Of a DNA stretch of 64,000 nucleotides, positions 43,994 to 54,290 are shown piece by piece. The stretch lies in NCBI RefSeq assembly GCF_027912455.1, contig NZ_CP115446.1, positions 2,503,501 to 2,567,500 on the forward strand, in the 5' to 3' direction. Within the stretch, counting starts at the first letter, position 1. The number at the start of each line of letters is the position of its first letter. This stretch comes from Aurantiacibacter sp. MUD61. Its GTDB lineage: Bacteria > Pseudomonadota > Alphaproteobacteria > Sphingomonadales > Sphingomonadaceae. The notes below the pieces were generated by a model that was given only the letters and a program-made list of their open reading frames with translations, was not told the DNA's origin and searched no databases. A program made the translations under genes and the position numbers.

Positions 43994-46231
43994 TCAATCA
44001 TCTGCTGCTTCTGTGTTTTCGATATGGTCGGCCGGATGCACTGCGAAGCGCAGCCGTACGAGGGTGCCCCCTCCCTCACCCGCCGCCGAGAATGTGATTT
44101 CGCCGCCGTGCTCTTCGACGATCTTCTTCACGATCGCGAGACCAAGGCCCGTGCCCTTCTCTCGCGTGGTGACATAGGGTTCGATGACATTGACACCGCC
44201 TTGCGGGAGACCGACGCCATTGTCCCTAACTTCAATCTGCATGAAGTCGCCCGGCATGGTGACGCTGAGATCGATGCGCGCGCGCCAATCAATCTCGGTC
44301 TCTTTTGCCTTACCTTCAATGGCTTCGGCTGCATTTTTGAGGACATTTGTCATCGCCTGCCCGAATTGGTGACGATCGCATTCGATCGTGCGAATGCCTT
44401 CATCAGCGAAGAAGGTATAAGTGATTTCCGGATGCGCGACTTCCTGCAGGAACAGTGCCTGCCGGACGAGGTCCACCGCATCTTCCTGCCGGAAAACAGG
44501 CTTTGGCAAACGCGCAAAGCTGGAGAATTCATCGACCATCTTCCGCAAATCGCCGACTTGGCGAATGATGGTGCCCGTCAACTCATCGAACAGCGCGCCA
44601 TCTTTCTCGATCTGCTTGCCGTAGCGGCGCTTGAGCCGTTCAGTAGCGAGTTGGATTGGCGTGAGCGGGTTCTTGATCTCATGGGCGATACGCCGTGCGA
44701 CATCGGACCAAGCAGCCTGCCGCTGATCGAGCAATTGGCGGGTAATGTCTTCGAAAGTGATCACCATGCCTTCAGTCGCCGGTGACAGCTGTACAGCGAG
44801 GGTCAGCAGCTCCGTGCCCCGGCTGAACTGCACGATCTCGCTCATCGAGCCCTCGCTGACGAGGCGCGCGAATTCGGGAACGGCTTCGGCCAGGTCGCGG
44901 CCCACCGCGTTCTCTGCGCTGTCTTCGAATAGCAACTGCCGGGCCGAGCTGTTCATCAGCTGGATCCGGCCTTCCGGGTCGACCGAGAGAATGCCTGCGG
45001 TGATCGATTCCAGCACGGCCTCGATAAATGCGCGGCGTTCGGCCAGCTGGTGATTGGCCCCGATCAATTCATCGGTCTGACGCTCGATTTGCGAGGACAT
45101 CCGGTTGAACGCCCGCCCAAGCAGCCCGATTTCATCCTGCTTTCCAATCCGACCGGAAACGCGCATCGCGTAATTGCCGCTGCCGATTTCTCCGGCTGCA
45201 TCGGCGAGCTCGGCAAGCGGCTTCACCTGCCTGTCTGCAAACCGCAGAGCCGCCCACACAGCAATTCCCACGAGTGCGAGGCTGACTAGGAATAGCGCGA
45301 TGTTGAACTGAAGTTGGAGAACACGGGCGCGAGAGGTCAGGTCGGCGTAGGAGTCTACAGTATCTTGCGCTTGTAAATACAGGCGCGTCGCTTGCGGTTG
45401 AGCATTTCGAGCGACGTACAAATACGCGTCCGATGAGCGGTCCAATAGGGTGATGGCTTCAATCCGATCGAGCGTTGCGCGAGCGACGAATGCCGCTCCA
45501 TCATCCAAGGCTTCCATGTCCTCAGGTGCAACGCGAAGGCGCTCTCGGTTGTCTTCAGGATCAAGGATAAAGACTAACCGCGCGTCTCCGTCCTGCGAGC
45601 GACGATAGATACTAGCCTCGCTCAGCTCGCGCATAAAGGTTTGCTGGAGGACTTGATCGTAAAATTCAGGGCTAACTACCGACAGTCGCTCAAGAATATA
45701 TCGCATGTCGCTGGACATGGCGACGGCGTTCATTCCGACAGTGCGCTGATTATCGTTGTAATAACTTTCGGCAAGTTCGCCGGCATCCTCAATTACGCCT
45801 CGTGAGCTTCCGGTGAACCAGAAATCGACCCCCGATTGAAACAGGATTGATGCGAACACGGCCACGAAAAGTGTGGGGATCGCAGCAATAAGCGAAAAGA
45901 AGAAAACCAAATTGACGTGTAAACGGGAGGTTGTGCCGCCCGCTCGACTGATAGCTATGCGTCGCCCCCAAAGGACGACGATACCGAGAGCGGGAATTAG
46001 GGTGCCCAACAAGAGTGCTGAAGCTTGCTCCGATGGCAACAACTCATTGCTATTCGACAGACCGGCTATCGTCAGATAGGTCGCCACCCCCATCGTCACC
46101 AGCGTCATGGCGCACACAACTTCCAGCCAAAGGAAGAGATTCATCCGCCGCGCGGCAAGTTGGGCGCGCCGCCACCAGCGCGATCTCTTTTGGGCGGAAC
46201 TCGCCGTATCAGGGGCAGTCGTGCTGGCCAC
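43994..46231 (-). CDS. ntrY: Sensor histidine kinase NtrY
   Basis: A 745-residue membrane kinase. About four N-terminal helices flank a periplasmic sensor region of some 180 residues. Then come a HAMP domain (RQVKPLAELADAAGEIGSGN), a PAS domain (IEAVLESITAGILSVDPEGR), the H-box [18 protein letters not shown] and the ATP domain with NVLKNAAEAIEG, VRDNGVGLP and KGTGLGLAIVKKI. It phosphorylates NtrX in nitrogen and redox signalling. The start is given as GTG; an ATG at residue 30 (MNLFLW) just before the first helix is an alternative, and neither has a clear ribosome site. Confidence 0.94.
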   Translation of the reverse strand: MASTTAPDTASSAQKRSRWWRRAQLAARRMNLFLWLEVVCAMTLVTMGVATYLTIAGLSNSNELLPSEQASALLLGTLIPALGIVVLWGRRIAISRAGGTTSRLHVNLVFFFSLIAAIPTLFVAVFASILFQSGVDFWFTGSSRGVIEDAGELAESYYNDNQRTVGMNAVAMSSDMRYILERLSVVSPEFYDQVLQQTFMRELSEASIYRRSQDGDARLVFILDPEDNRERLRVAPEDMEALDDGAAFVARATLDRIEAITLLDRSSDAYLYVARNAQPQATRLYLQAQDTVDSYADLTSRARVLQLQFNIALFLVSLALVGIAVWAALRFADRQVKPLAELADAAGEIGSGNYAMRVSGRIGKQDEIGLLGRAFNRMSSQIERQTDELIGANHQLAERRAFIEAVLESITAGILSVDPEGRIQLMNSSARQLLFEDSAENAVGRDLAEAVPEFARLVSEGSMSEIVQFSRGTELLTLAVQLSPATEGMVITFEDITRQLLDQRQAAWSDVARRIAHEIKNPLTPIQLATERLKRRYGKQIEKDGALFDELTGTIIRQVGDLRKMVDEFSSFARLPKPVFRQEDAVDLVRQALFLQEVAHPEITYTFFADEGIRTIECDRHQFGQAMTNVLKNAAEAIEGKAKETEIDWRARIDLSVTMPGDFMQIEVRDNGVGLPQGGVNVIEPYVTTREKGTGLGLAIVKKIVEEHGGEITFSAAGEGGGTLVRLRFAVHPADHIENTEAADD

Positions 46232-46289
46232 GTTGCAAGCTTACAACAGCGCTGTTGCAGCTTTGCAAGGGGTTTCTCTCCCGCCGTCC

Positions 46290-47699
46290 TCAGCTTCGGC
46301 TGAACTGGTCCGGATCGATGTCCAAATCCTGCAGCCGTTTGCGCAGTGTGTTGCGGTTGATGCCGAGTAGTTGTGCTGCTTTCAGCTGATTGCCACCTGT
46401 TGCCTGCAAAGCGTGTCTGAAGACCGGCCTCTCGAGCTTCTCGGAAGCTTGCTGGTAAAGCATCCCATCCGCAAAATTCTGTGCACTGAGCCACCCGGCG
46501 ATCTGATCTTCAATATCGCCCGATGGGTCCACATCGGCAGTCTGAAGGCTGGTATCGAGCAGGCCGGAGACGGTCTCGGCATCAATCACATCGTCGCGGG
46601 ATAGCAATGCGGCGCGATAGACCAGATTGCGCAGCTCGCGCACATTTCCTCGCCAAGGCTGCTCGCCAAGAATGCGCACGGCTTCGTCCGAGAGAGTTCG
46701 CGCAGGCAAGCCCTCTGTAGCGGCCAGTTTCAGGAAGTGTTTGGCGAGCGGCTCCACGTCACCCGCGCGGTCACGAAGCGGTGGAAGCTGGATTGGCACC
46801 ACATTGAGCCGATAATAGAGGTCTTCGCGGAAAGAACCCTCTGCAATCATCGGCGCAAGATCGCGATTGGTCGCTGCAATGACGCGAACATCGACGGAAA
46901 TCTCCTGACTGCCGCCAACACGCCTGATCCTCCCGGCCTGCAGCGCGCGCAGCAGCCGTGTCTGTGCCTCGGCAGGCATATCGCCAATCTCGTCCAGGAA
47001 CAGCGTGCCGCCATTGGCCTGTTCAAACTTTCCGATATTGCGCGTGGTGGCGCCGGTGAAAGCGCCTTTTTCGTGGCCGAAAAGCTCGCTTTCGATCAAT
47101 TCGCGCGGGATCGCCGCCGCATTGACCGCGACGAATGGCCCGGTCTTGCGACTGCCGAGCTGATGGATTGCCTCTGCGACAAGCTCCTTGCCAGTCCCGC
47201 TCTCGCCAAGCACCAGGACGGACAGATCATTGTGCAGCACGCGCGTGATGAGGCGATAGACATCCTGCATCGCCGCGCTGCGTCCGATGAGCGGAAGACC
47301 ATCGCCGACATCCTCCAATTCGGCCGCGTTCTTGCCGAGAGAATCTGCCGCCTGCCGCGCCGCCCGGACCACTTCGTTGAGGTCGAAGGGCTTCGGAAAA
47401 TACTCGAACGCGCCCCGATCCGTCGCGCGCACGGCCGTGTCGAGCGTGTTCTGTGCAGACAGGATGATAATCGGGAGGTCAGGATACCTCGTGCGCACCT
47501 CACCAAGCGTTTCGATCCCGTCGCCATCGCTCAGCATGACGTCAGTGAGCATGACGTCGAACTGCCCGGCTGCCAGCGAAGAATCCCTCCCCGCCACGCT
47601 ATCCTGCGCTTCCACAGTAAAGCCTTCCGCTTCCAGCCCTGCGCGAATGACCGTCGCAATCGCGGTATCGTCTTCGATCAGCAGCGCGCGCCGCGTCAT
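46290..47699 (-). CDS. ntrC: Nitrogen regulator NtrC (sigma-54 activator)
   Basis: A 469-residue activator. Receiver domain (ALLIEDDTAIATVIRAGLE, Asp in VMLTDVMLSDGDG), AAA+ domain with Walker A LGESGTGKELVAEAIHQLGS, an intact GAFTGA loop (GHEKGAFTGAT), GTLFLDEIGDM, and a C-terminal Fis helix-turn-helix (NQLKAAQLLGINRNTLRKRL). It turns on nitrogen assimilation genes from sigma-54 promoters. The ATG at 47699 overlaps the ntrB stop (ATGA); the longer frame reads back into ntrB and is rejected. Confidence 0.96.
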   Translation of the reverse strand: MTRRALLIEDDTAIATVIRAGLEAEGFTVEAQDSVAGRDSSLAAGQFDVMLTDVMLSDGDGIETLGEVRTRYPDLPIIILSAQNTLDTAVRATDRGAFEYFPKPFDLNEVVRAARQAADSLGKNAAELEDVGDGLPLIGRSAAMQDVYRLITRVLHNDLSVLVLGESGTGKELVAEAIHQLGSRKTGPFVAVNAAAIPRELIESELFGHEKGAFTGATTRNIGKFEQANGGTLFLDEIGDMPAEAQTRLLRALQAGRIRRVGGSQEISVDVRVIAATNRDLAPMIAEGSFREDLYYRLNVVPIQLPPLRDRAGDVEPLAKHFLKLAATEGLPARTLSDEAVRILGEQPWRGNVRELRNLVYRAALLSRDDVIDAETVSGLLDTSLQTADVDPSGDIEDQIAGWLSAQNFADGMLYQQASEKLERPVFRHALQATGGNQLKAAQLLGINRNTLRKRLQDLDIDPDQFSRS

Positions 47700-48790
47700 G
47701 TCTTTTCTCCGTTTGGCTTTGCGACCGGCAGCTGGATGCGAAAATGCGTCCATCCGGCGGCATCATCGCGTTCATGACTGACCCTCCCATTCATGTCGCG
47801 AACGAGTTTCTGCACAAGTGCCAGCCCCAAGCCCTGCCCGTGCGCTTTGCTGGAAACGAAAGGCTCGAAAATGTGATCGCGCAAAGCCGGGTCCACGCCC
47901 GAGCCATTGTCGCTTACGCGAATTTCGATCGGCAATTTGATGGATCGGCCTAGGCGGATGACGTTGGTCACCACTCCGCCTGCGAAACGGGTGCGGATGC
48001 GAATTTGCGGCGCGACATTCTGGGACGCGGCGTCCCGCGCATTGGCGATCAGATTGACCAGAACCTGCACCAACGCACCGTCATTGGCGAGGACAGGCGG
48101 CAGGGAGGGATCGAATTCCTCTTTCCACGCCACTGCGTCATCCGCCGTCATCTTGACCGATGAGATCGCCTTGCGGATCGCCTCATGCAGATTGACCGGC
48201 GCAACGGGCTCACTTTGTTCCCGCCCGAGCCGCTGCATCCGATCTATGAGTTGGGCAATGCGATCGACCTCCTGAATAACGAGATGCGTCAGGGGGGCCT
48301 GCTTTTCTGTCGCCTGCTTTTCCAGCAATTGCGCCGCGCCGCGAATGGCCGCCAGCGGATTCTTGATTTCATGTGCCAACACCGCCGGACCACGCAGCAC
48401 TGGGCGCCTTTCCTGCTCTTCGAAACGCTCACCCTGGCTCGCATCCGAAAGAGTGATCATGCGCCAGCCGGGATGGGAGGCCATGGTGGAAACGGTCAGA
48501 TTGGTGCGCCAAGGGCGCTCGTTGATGGTGACGTCGAGACCGCGCGCAACCAGCTGCGCCTCCGGATCTTTCAGCCTCTCGGCAAGATCGCTTTCACTTA
48601 GGCCAAGGACGTCGAGCAGCTCTCGTCCGCAAAGCCGCGTGGCACTCGCGCCGAGCAACACTTCACCGGCCGGATTGACCTCAGCAATGTGCAAGTCGGG
48701 CGAAACGAGTACCAGAGCGAAACTTAGGCCAGCGATCTGATCGCTTGGTCCGGGCGGCGGAGTGGCAGCGGCGGATGCCTCCTCGCTCAC
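47696..48790 (-). CDS. ntrB: Nitrogen sensor kinase NtrB
   Basis: A 364-residue soluble kinase/phosphatase for NtrC. PAS domain ([22 protein letters not shown]), H-box [21 protein letters not shown]-box [12 protein letters not shown] and G-boxes [10 protein letters not shown] and [12 protein letters not shown]. Its activity is set by PII protein. The start is GTG, overlapping the dusB stop (GTGA). Confidence 0.95.
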   Translation of the reverse strand: MSEEASAAATPPPGPSDQIAGLSFALVLVSPDLHIAEVNPAGEVLLGASATRLCGRELLDVLGLSESDLAERLKDPEAQLVARGLDVTINERPWRTNLTVSTMASHPGWRMITLSDASQGERFEEQERRPVLRGPAVLAHEIKNPLAAIRGAAQLLEKQATEKQAPLTHLVIQEVDRIAQLIDRMQRLGREQSEPVAPVNLHEAIRKAISSVKMTADDAVAWKEEFDPSLPPVLANDGALVQVLVNLIANARDAASQNVAPQIRIRTRFAGGVVTNVIRLGRSIKLPIEIRVSDNGSGVDPALRDHIFEPFVSSKAHGQGLGLALVQKLVRDMNGRVSHERDDAAGWTHFRIQLPVAKPNGEKT

Positions 48791-49809
48791 GCGGCGCGGC
48801 GCCGGATGAAAGGCTCGTAAAAGCGCTCAAGCTCGCCGAGAACCTGGCCCGCATCGTCGATGAAGTTGACCTTGTTGCGGAAGTCGGCGCTGCCATGCAG
48901 GCCTTTGGTATACCAGCCCAGGTGCTTGCGAGCGATCTTCACGCCCACGTCCTCACCATAATGCTCCAGCATGCCATTATAGTGTTCAATCAGCGTGTCG
49001 TACTGCTCGGAGAAGCTGGGGCTTTCGAGAACTTCGCCGGTCTGCCACCAATGCATCACCTGCCCGAGCAGCCACGGCTTGCCGTATGCACCGCGACCGA
49101 TCATCAGACCGTCCGCGCCAGATTGCTCGAGAGCCTTGGCGGCATCGGGGATCGAGCAGATGTCTCCGTTGACGATGACGGGAATATCGACCGCGTCCTT
49201 CACCGATTTGATGAAAGACCAGTCGGCGCTGCCTTTATACATCTGGTTGCGCGTTCGGCCGTGCACGGTGACGAGCTTTACTCCGAGGTCTTCGGCGATA
49301 TGGGCGAGTTCGGGCGCGTTGAGGCTCGCATGGTCCCAACCCATCCGCATCTTGACCGTTACGGGCACATTCACGGCCTTTACCGTCGCTTCCATCAACT
49401 TGGTCGCCAGCGGGACTTCGCGCATCAGTGCACTGCCGGCGAATTGTCCCACGACCTTGCGCACCGGGCAGCCAAAATTGATGTCGATAATGGCCGCGCC
49501 CTGATCCTCGCTCAGCTTGGCAGCATCGGCCATGCTCTGCGGGTCGCAACCGACCAGCTGCATTGAGACCGGATCTTCGCTTTCGTGCCAGCGCGCTTTC
49601 TGGATCGACTGGCGTGTTTCGCGAATGGCCGCCTCGCTGGCGATCATCTCGGTCACATTGAGGCCAGAGCCATAGCGCCGCACCAGCTGGCGGAACGGCA
49701 TATCGGTCACGCCCGTCATCGGCGCGAGCACGACCGGGCAATCGATCTTGATCGGACCGATTTCGATCGGCGTGACAGCCGGCGGGGTGGGATTTAACGT
49801 GTCGCTCAT
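48787..49809 (-). CDS. dusB: tRNA-dihydrouridine synthase DusB (NifR3)
   Basis: A 340-residue FMN enzyme that reduces uridines in the tRNA D-loop. TIM-barrel motifs: [23 protein letters not shown], the catalytic Cys in [42 protein letters not shown] and [11 protein letters not shown]. It heads the conserved operon nifR3-ntrB-ntrC-ntrY-ntrX. It is divergent from ispDF; the 74-base gap between them should hold promoters for both. Confidence 0.96.
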   Translation of the reverse strand: MSDTLNPTPPAVTPIEIGPIKIDCPVVLAPMTGVTDMPFRQLVRRYGSGLNVTEMIASEAAIRETRQSIQKARWHESEDPVSMQLVGCDPQSMADAAKLSEDQGAAIIDINFGCPVRKVVGQFAGSALMREVPLATKLMEATVKAVNVPVTVKMRMGWDHASLNAPELAHIAEDLGVKLVTVHGRTRNQMYKGSADWSFIKSVKDAVDIPVIVNGDICSIPDAAKALEQSGADGLMIGRGAYGKPWLLGQVMHWWQTGEVLESPSFSEQYDTLIEHYNGMLEHYGEDVGVKIARKHLGWYTKGLHGSADFRNKVNFIDDAGQVLGELERFYEPFIRRRAA

Positions 49810-49883
49810 GATGGTGCCTAATATTTAGGCAGGCGCATAGTGGATTGCGAGGCGCGGCTCAAGCAGGTAGCGGGCTTGGCGCA

Positions 49884-51044
49884 ATGCATAGCAATTCGGA
49901 CAAAGCGACCGGCTTCGGCGCCATCATCGTGGCAGCAGGCAAAGGACTACGCGCGGGGCAACCCTTCCCGAAGCAATTTTCGCAGTGGAAGGGGCAACCG
50001 GTGCTGCGCCACTCCGCCAGCGCGTTGGCTGAAGCTGGGGCTTACCCGATTGTGGTCGCTATTCCCGAAGGTGCCGACGAGATTGCAAGTGAAGCACTGT
50101 CTGGCATTTCGGGCGTTGTGCTCATCACAGGCGGCCCGACGCGGCAGGACAGCGTGCGGCTTGCGCTCGAAGCCATGCAGCAGCACCAGCCGGCAAACGT
50201 CCTGATCCATGATGCCGCGCGTCCGGACTTGCCACAGGACGTGATCATGCGCCTGCTTGTAGCTCTGAAGACATCGCCCGGTGCTATCCCTGTGCTGCCG
50301 GTCGTCGACAGCATGATCCGTGCGGATAACGGCTTGATGGCGGGCGACGCCAAACGTGATGAGTTACGCCGGGTGCAAACACCTCAGGCCTTCCGCTATG
50401 ATGCCATCCTCGCAGCGCACCGAGCCTGGCAGGGTGAAACCAATGCCGGGGACGACGCACAAGTGTTCCGCGCCGCAGGGCACGATGTTGCGCTGGTCGA
50501 CGGCGATGAACGCCTGAAGAAACTGACTTTCGCCGAGGACTTTATGGAGCAGCAGTCACCCTTCCCCCCAATTCGCGTTGGCAATGGCTTCGATGTGCAC
50601 CGCCTCGCCGATGGCGAAGAGCTGTGGCTGTGCGGGATCAAATTGGAGCACGACAAAGGCCTTGCTGGGCATAGCGATGCCGATGTGGGCTTGCATGCCG
50701 TAGTCGATGCGATTCTTGGAGCCTGCGCGCAGGGCGATATCGGGGACCATTTCCCGCCCAGCGATCCACAATGGAAAGGCGCGCCTTCATCGCGCTTTGT
50801 CGAGCATGCCGTGAAAGTCGCCGCCGAGGCTGGCTGGCGAATTGGCAACGTCGATTTGACCCTCATCTGCGAAGCGCCGAAGATCGGTCCCCACCGCGAA
50901 AACATGCGGGCAAAGCTGGCCGATTTGCTGGGCATTGGCGTCGACTGCGTCAGCGTTAAGGCGACGACGACCGAGCAGCTCGGATTCACTGGCCGCGGCG
51001 AAGGCATAGCTGCGCAGGCAAGCGCCACTCTGGTGGCAGGATAG
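49884..51044 (+). CDS. ispDF: Bifunctional IspD/IspF of the MEP isoprenoid pathway
   Basis: A 386-residue fusion. The N-terminal IspD (about 1-225) forms CDP-methylerythritol: AIIVAAGKGLRAGQPFPKQF, LIHDAARPDLP, RRVQTPQAFRYDAI. The C-terminal IspF (about 230-386) makes the 2,4-cyclodiphosphate: IRVGNGFDVHRLADGE (zinc D-x-H), AGHSDADVGLHAVVDAILGA and TTEQLGFTGRGEGIAAQA. The fused form is normal in alphaproteobacteria. ATG at 49884; the longer frame adds 13 unlikely residues. Confidence 0.96.
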   Translation: MHSNSDKATGFGAIIVAAGKGLRAGQPFPKQFSQWKGQPVLRHSASALAEAGAYPIVVAIPEGADEIASEALSGISGVVLITGGPTRQDSVRLALEAMQQHQPANVLIHDAARPDLPQDVIMRLLVALKTSPGAIPVLPVVDSMIRADNGLMAGDAKRDELRRVQTPQAFRYDAILAAHRAWQGETNAGDDAQVFRAAGHDVALVDGDERLKKLTFAEDFMEQQSPFPPIRVGNGFDVHRLADGEELWLCGIKLEHDKGLAGHSDADVGLHAVVDAILGACAQGDIGDHFPPSDPQWKGAPSSRFVEHAVKVAAEAGWRIGNVDLTLICEAPKIGPHRENMRAKLADLLGIGVDCVSVKATTTEQLGFTGRGEGIAAQASATLVAG

Positions 51045-51048
51045 TTCT

Positions 51049-51546
51049 ATGACTGAGACGCTTCTTCCTGACGAAATTTACAAACTCGCCCAGAAGGTGG
51101 TCGAAGAGAATGCAGCCAAGGGCCGCAAGGTTGTGCTGGCGGAGAGCTGCACCGGTGGCCTGGTCGCAGGCGCTATCACCGAAGTCGCCGGCAGCTCAGC
51201 GGTGCTCGATCGCGGCTTCGTCACCTATTCGAACGAGGCGAAACAGGCGGACCTCGGCGTGCCGCTCGATATCATCGAAGCTTTTGGTGCTGTTTCCGTA
51301 GCAACCGCCTTCGCCATGGCGCAGGGCGCACTTGAGCGCAGTGATGCCGATGTCGCCGTCGCGATCAGCGGGATTGCAGGTCCCGGGGGCGGAAGCGAAA
51401 TGAAACCTGTCGGCACGGTCGTATTCGCCCGCGCCATCCGCGGCGAAGCGGAACCCACAGCCGACGAGCGGTTGTTCGAAGGCGAAAACCGCGCAGGTGT
51501 GCGGCGTCAGGCGACGCTTTGCGCGTTGGAATTACTGCTGCCGTAG
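51049..51546 (+). CDS. CinA C-terminal family protein (PncC-type NMN amidohydrolase)
   Basis: A 165-residue protein with only the CinA C-terminal domain: VVLAESCTGGLVAGAITEVAG, the active loop with Ser in ESCTGG, GFVTYSNEAKQADLGV and ISGIAGPGGGSEMKPVGTVV. These hydrolyse nicotinamide mononucleotide to NaMN. It starts 4 bases after ispDF. Its last 40 bases overlap the 3' end of the coq10-like gene on the other strand. Confidence 0.92.
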   Translation: MTETLLPDEIYKLAQKVVEENAAKGRKVVLAESCTGGLVAGAITEVAGSSAVLDRGFVTYSNEAKQADLGVPLDIIEAFGAVSVATAFAMAQGALERSDADVAVAISGIAGPGGGSEMKPVGTVVFARAIRGEAEPTADERLFEGENRAGVRRQATLCALELLLP

Positions 51547-51968
51547 AGATCTTGCGCGCGGGTTTCGAAAGCCGCGACCATCTTGCGGAATGCGCGGTCG
51601 ATATATTGGCCGGCTAGCGTTTCGAACATGATGTTCTTGAACGCGAAATCGACGCAAAAATCGATCTCGCAGGCGCCCTCGCCCACGTCACGAAATGTCC
51701 AATTGTTGTCGAGGTCGCGCAGTGGACCATCGATGTAGTGGACGTTGATCGTGTTCGGGCGATCTTTCACCACTTTCGAAGTGAACTTCTCGCGCAGCGC
51801 CTTGAACCCGACGAGCATGTCCGCCGTCATCTCGGTGTCGCTATCCTTGCGCACCCGCGTCGCGACGACCCACGGCAGGAATTCGGGATATTTATCGACA
51901 TCGGCCACCAGGTCGAACATCTGTTCGGCCGTGTAGGGCAATCTCTTGGTCTCGCGGATCTTTGGCAT
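51507..51968 (-). CDS. Coq10/RatA-family START-like lipid-binding protein
   Basis: A 153-residue SRPBCC-fold protein. It opens PKIRETKRLPYTAEQMFDLVADVDKYPEFLPW, the Coq10/YfjG signature, and has a CEIDFCVDFAFKNIMF strand and the last helix AFRKMVAAFETRAQDLYG. Coq10 binds ubiquinone and helps respiration; RatA annotation as a toxin is probably not apt in this group. It overlaps the lipA stop by 1 base (TGATG), the usual lipA-coq10 pairing. Confidence 0.93.
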   Translation of the reverse strand: MPKIRETKRLPYTAEQMFDLVADVDKYPEFLPWVVATRVRKDSDTEMTADMLVGFKALREKFTSKVVKDRPNTINVHYIDGPLRDLDNNWTFRDVGEGACEIDFCVDFAFKNIMFETLAGQYIDRAFRKMVAAFETRAQDLYGSSNSNAQSVA

Positions 51969-52918
51969 CAGCCCGCCTTCGCAGCTGCCTTGGCCAGCTT
52001 GGCTTCGCGCGCCGCGCGCATTTCGGCAAAGTCATCGCCCGCATGGTAGCTGGAGCGGGTGAGAGGCGTTGACGCGACCTGCAGGAAACCCTTCGCGCGG
52101 GCAATCGCACCATAGGCGTCGAATGCCTTGGGCGTCACAAATTCCTCGACATTGGCGTGTTTCGGCGTTGGCTGGAGATACTGCCCCATGGTCATGAAAT
52201 CGACATCGGCGCTGCGCATGTCATCCATCACCTGGTGTACTTCGAGCCGCTGTTCGCCGAGACCCAGCATAATGCCGGACTTAGTGAAGATCATCGGATC
52301 GTGGCTCTTCACTTCTTCCAGCAGGCGCAGCGAAGCGTAGTAACGTGCGCCCGGGCGAATGGTGGGGTAAAGACGCGGCACGGTTTCGAGATTGTGATTG
52401 TAGACGTCGGGCCCGGCTTCACAGATTGCCTCGACAGCAGGGCGCATCTTGCCGCGGAAATCGGGGGTGAGGATCTCGATCGTGGTGCTGGGTGTCTCGC
52501 GGCGAAGCGCCTTGATGACCTTTACGAATTGCGCGGCACCGCCATCGGGCAGATCGTCACGATCCACACTGGTAATAACGATGTGCTCCAGCCCCATCTT
52601 GCCCGCAGCAACCGCGACATTCTCCGGCTCCATCGGATCGACGATCCGGGGCATGCCGGTCTTTACATTGCAGAAAGCGCAGGCGCGCGTGCAGACATCG
52701 CCGAGGATCATCACCGTGGCATGCTTCTTCGTCCAGCACTCACCGATATTGGGGCAAGCCGCCTCTTCGCAGACCGTGTTCAGATTGAGATCGCGCATCA
52801 GCTTACGCGTTTCGTGATAGCCCTTCGAAACGGGGGCCTTCACACGAATCCAGTCAGGCTTGCGCTGACGGGCCGGACGATCGCCTTCGGGCTGCGGAGG
52901 ATTGCTGAGATCGGTCAT
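51968..52918 (-). CDS. lipA: Lipoyl synthase LipA
   Basis: A 316-residue radical SAM enzyme that inserts two sulfurs into octanoyl groups. Both clusters can be read: auxiliary [13 protein letters not shown] (C-x4-C-x5-C) and radical [11 protein letters not shown] (C-x3-C-x2-C), with the final R-S-S-Y ligand motif in [12 protein letters not shown]. It makes the lipoyl cofactor of the PdhC in this window. ATG at 52918 (MTDLSNPP); an upstream in-frame ATG adds only MGCE. Confidence 0.97.
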   Translation of the reverse strand: MTDLSNPPQPEGDRPARQRKPDWIRVKAPVSKGYHETRKLMRDLNLNTVCEEAACPNIGECWTKKHATVMILGDVCTRACAFCNVKTGMPRIVDPMEPENVAVAAGKMGLEHIVITSVDRDDLPDGGAAQFVKVIKALRRETPSTTIEILTPDFRGKMRPAVEAICEAGPDVYNHNLETVPRLYPTIRPGARYYASLRLLEEVKSHDPMIFTKSGIMLGLGEQRLEVHQVMDDMRSADVDFMTMGQYLQPTPKHANVEEFVTPKAFDAYGAIARAKGFLQVASTPLTRSSYHAGDDFAEMRAAREAKLAKAAAKAG

Positions 52919-53001
52919 TTCGCAGCCCACTTAGGGAACAGTCCGGATAACCGCAATGGGGACGCTTGCCCTCATTCGTATGCTGGCATAAGCGAGCCAT
53001 C

Positions 53002-53985
53002 ATGGACGCAGTCGGCATACAGGCACTCACCTCTCCGGTCGTGCTCTTTTTCGTATTGGGCTTGCTGGCGGCATTTGCCCGCTCAGACCTCGCCATTCCG
53101 GAAGCCATCGCCAAAGGCATGTCGCTTTACCTTATGGCAGCGATTGGCCTGAAAGGCGGGATTGAGGTCGCAGAATCGGGCCTTGATGGCACCGTTCTGG
53201 CCGCCCTTGCCGCAGGTATCGGCGCAGGCTTCGTCATGCCGCTTTACGCCTACTGGGTGCTCAAAGGCTTCGGCAAGCTTGACCGGATCAATGCCGGCGC
53301 TGTCGCTGCGCATTACGGCTCGATCAGCGTGGTTACCTTCGTGACGGCGGTCGAAATTTTCGAGCTGCAGGGCAATCCGCCAGAGGGTTACATGGTTGCC
53401 GTGATGGCGAGCATGGAAAGCCCCGCCATTTTGGCCGGCCTCTTGCTGGCGCGCGGCGCGGGCTCTGAAGATGGCCAGAGCACCAAGGAACTGCTGCACG
53501 AGGTGATGTTCAACGCATCTGTAGTCCTACTTCTGGGTGCCTTTGCGATTGGCTGGATTGCAGGGCCCGAAGGGTTTTCGGACGTAGAGCCCTTCTTCGG
53601 CGCGATGTTCAAAGGTGTGCTCTGCATATTCCTGCTCGACATGGGGCTGATCGCGGCGCGGCGCGTGATGGATTCGCGCGCGCTCACCTGGCGACTGGTG
53701 GCCATCGCGATTGCCTTGCCGCTCGTGAATGGGGTCATAGGAACGGCGCTGGGTGTGGGCATCGGGCTCGACACCGGTTCGGCCGCCGCACTCGGCGTGC
53801 TGTGTGCGAGCGCCAGCTATATCGCTGTGCCTGCAGCGATGCGGCTTGCCCTGCCTGAAGCTGATCCCGGCATCTATCTCACAATGTCCCTGTCGATCAC
53901 TTTCCCTTTCAACGTCCTTATAAATATTGCCCTGATCGGTGCGCTTGCAGCGATACTGACCGGTGAAGGAGCAGCGATCCCATGA
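53002..53985 (+). CDS. sbtA: SbtA-type sodium-dependent bicarbonate transporter
   Basis: A 327-residue membrane protein with about ten helices in two inverted halves. SbtA marks: PEAIAKGMSLYLMAAIGLKGG in the first half, then AAHYGSISVVTFVTAVEI (substrate-site loop), ASMESPAILAGLLLAR, and in the second half CASASYIAVPAAMRLALPEA. SbtA imports HCO3- with Na+ in cyanobacteria. Length is a little below the cyanobacterial form (about 370) because the central cytosolic loop is short. It overlaps sbtB by 4 bases. It is divergent from lipA with an 83-base gap. Confidence 0.9.
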   Translation: MDAVGIQALTSPVVLFFVLGLLAAFARSDLAIPEAIAKGMSLYLMAAIGLKGGIEVAESGLDGTVLAALAAGIGAGFVMPLYAYWVLKGFGKLDRINAGAVAAHYGSISVVTFVTAVEIFELQGNPPEGYMVAVMASMESPAILAGLLLARGAGSEDGQSTKELLHEVMFNASVVLLLGAFAIGWIAGPEGFSDVEPFFGAMFKGVLCIFLLDMGLIAARRVMDSRALTWRLVAIAIALPLVNGVIGTALGVGIGLDTGSAAALGVLCASASYIAVPAAMRLALPEADPGIYLTMSLSITFPFNVLINIALIGALAAILTGEGAAIP

Positions 53986-54290
53986 TCGAGACCGTTATCC
54001 GCAAACGTATCGAAATCCTCGCAGATCAGGCGCAGGCCAATCGCGTGACCAAAGCGATCGACGAGGCAGGCATCACCGGCTGGACTATCACCCCCGTTAC
54101 CTCTGGGAAGGGGCGCGATGGGCGCTGGCGCGAGGAGCGTGTGATGGGCACGGACAAGGTCTTCATCCTCACAATTGCGCCAGAGGACAAGGCGATGGCC
54201 TTGGCAGAATCGCTCGCCCCCGTACTGACGCAGCGCGGACTGCTGCTCACCATGTGGGATGTGCAAGTTATCCGCGGAGATCGCTTCTAA
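53982..54290 (+). CDS. sbtB: PII-like regulator SbtB
   Basis: A 102-residue PII-fold protein. The T-loop region is GWTITPVTSGKGRDGRWREE, matching the G-x-T-x-x-P-x-x-S-G-K-G pattern of SbtB, and it ends MWDVQVIRGDRF. SbtB binds adenyl nucleotides such as cAMP and AMP and blocks or tunes SbtA. The redox R-loop (two Cys at the C-terminus) of some cyanobacterial SbtB is missing. ATG overlaps the sbtA stop, and its stop overlaps the carbonic anhydrase ATG. Confidence 0.87.
   Translation: MIETVIRKRIEILADQAQANRVTKAIDEAGITGWTITPVTSGKGRDGRWREERVMGTDKVFILTIAPEDKAMALAESLAPVLTQRGLLLTMWDVQVIRGDRF

Noticed and set aside
52979..52990. TATGCTGGCATA near-palindrome before sbtA
   Set aside because: Short, only 11 bases from the start codon and without partner elements; cannot be told from chance.
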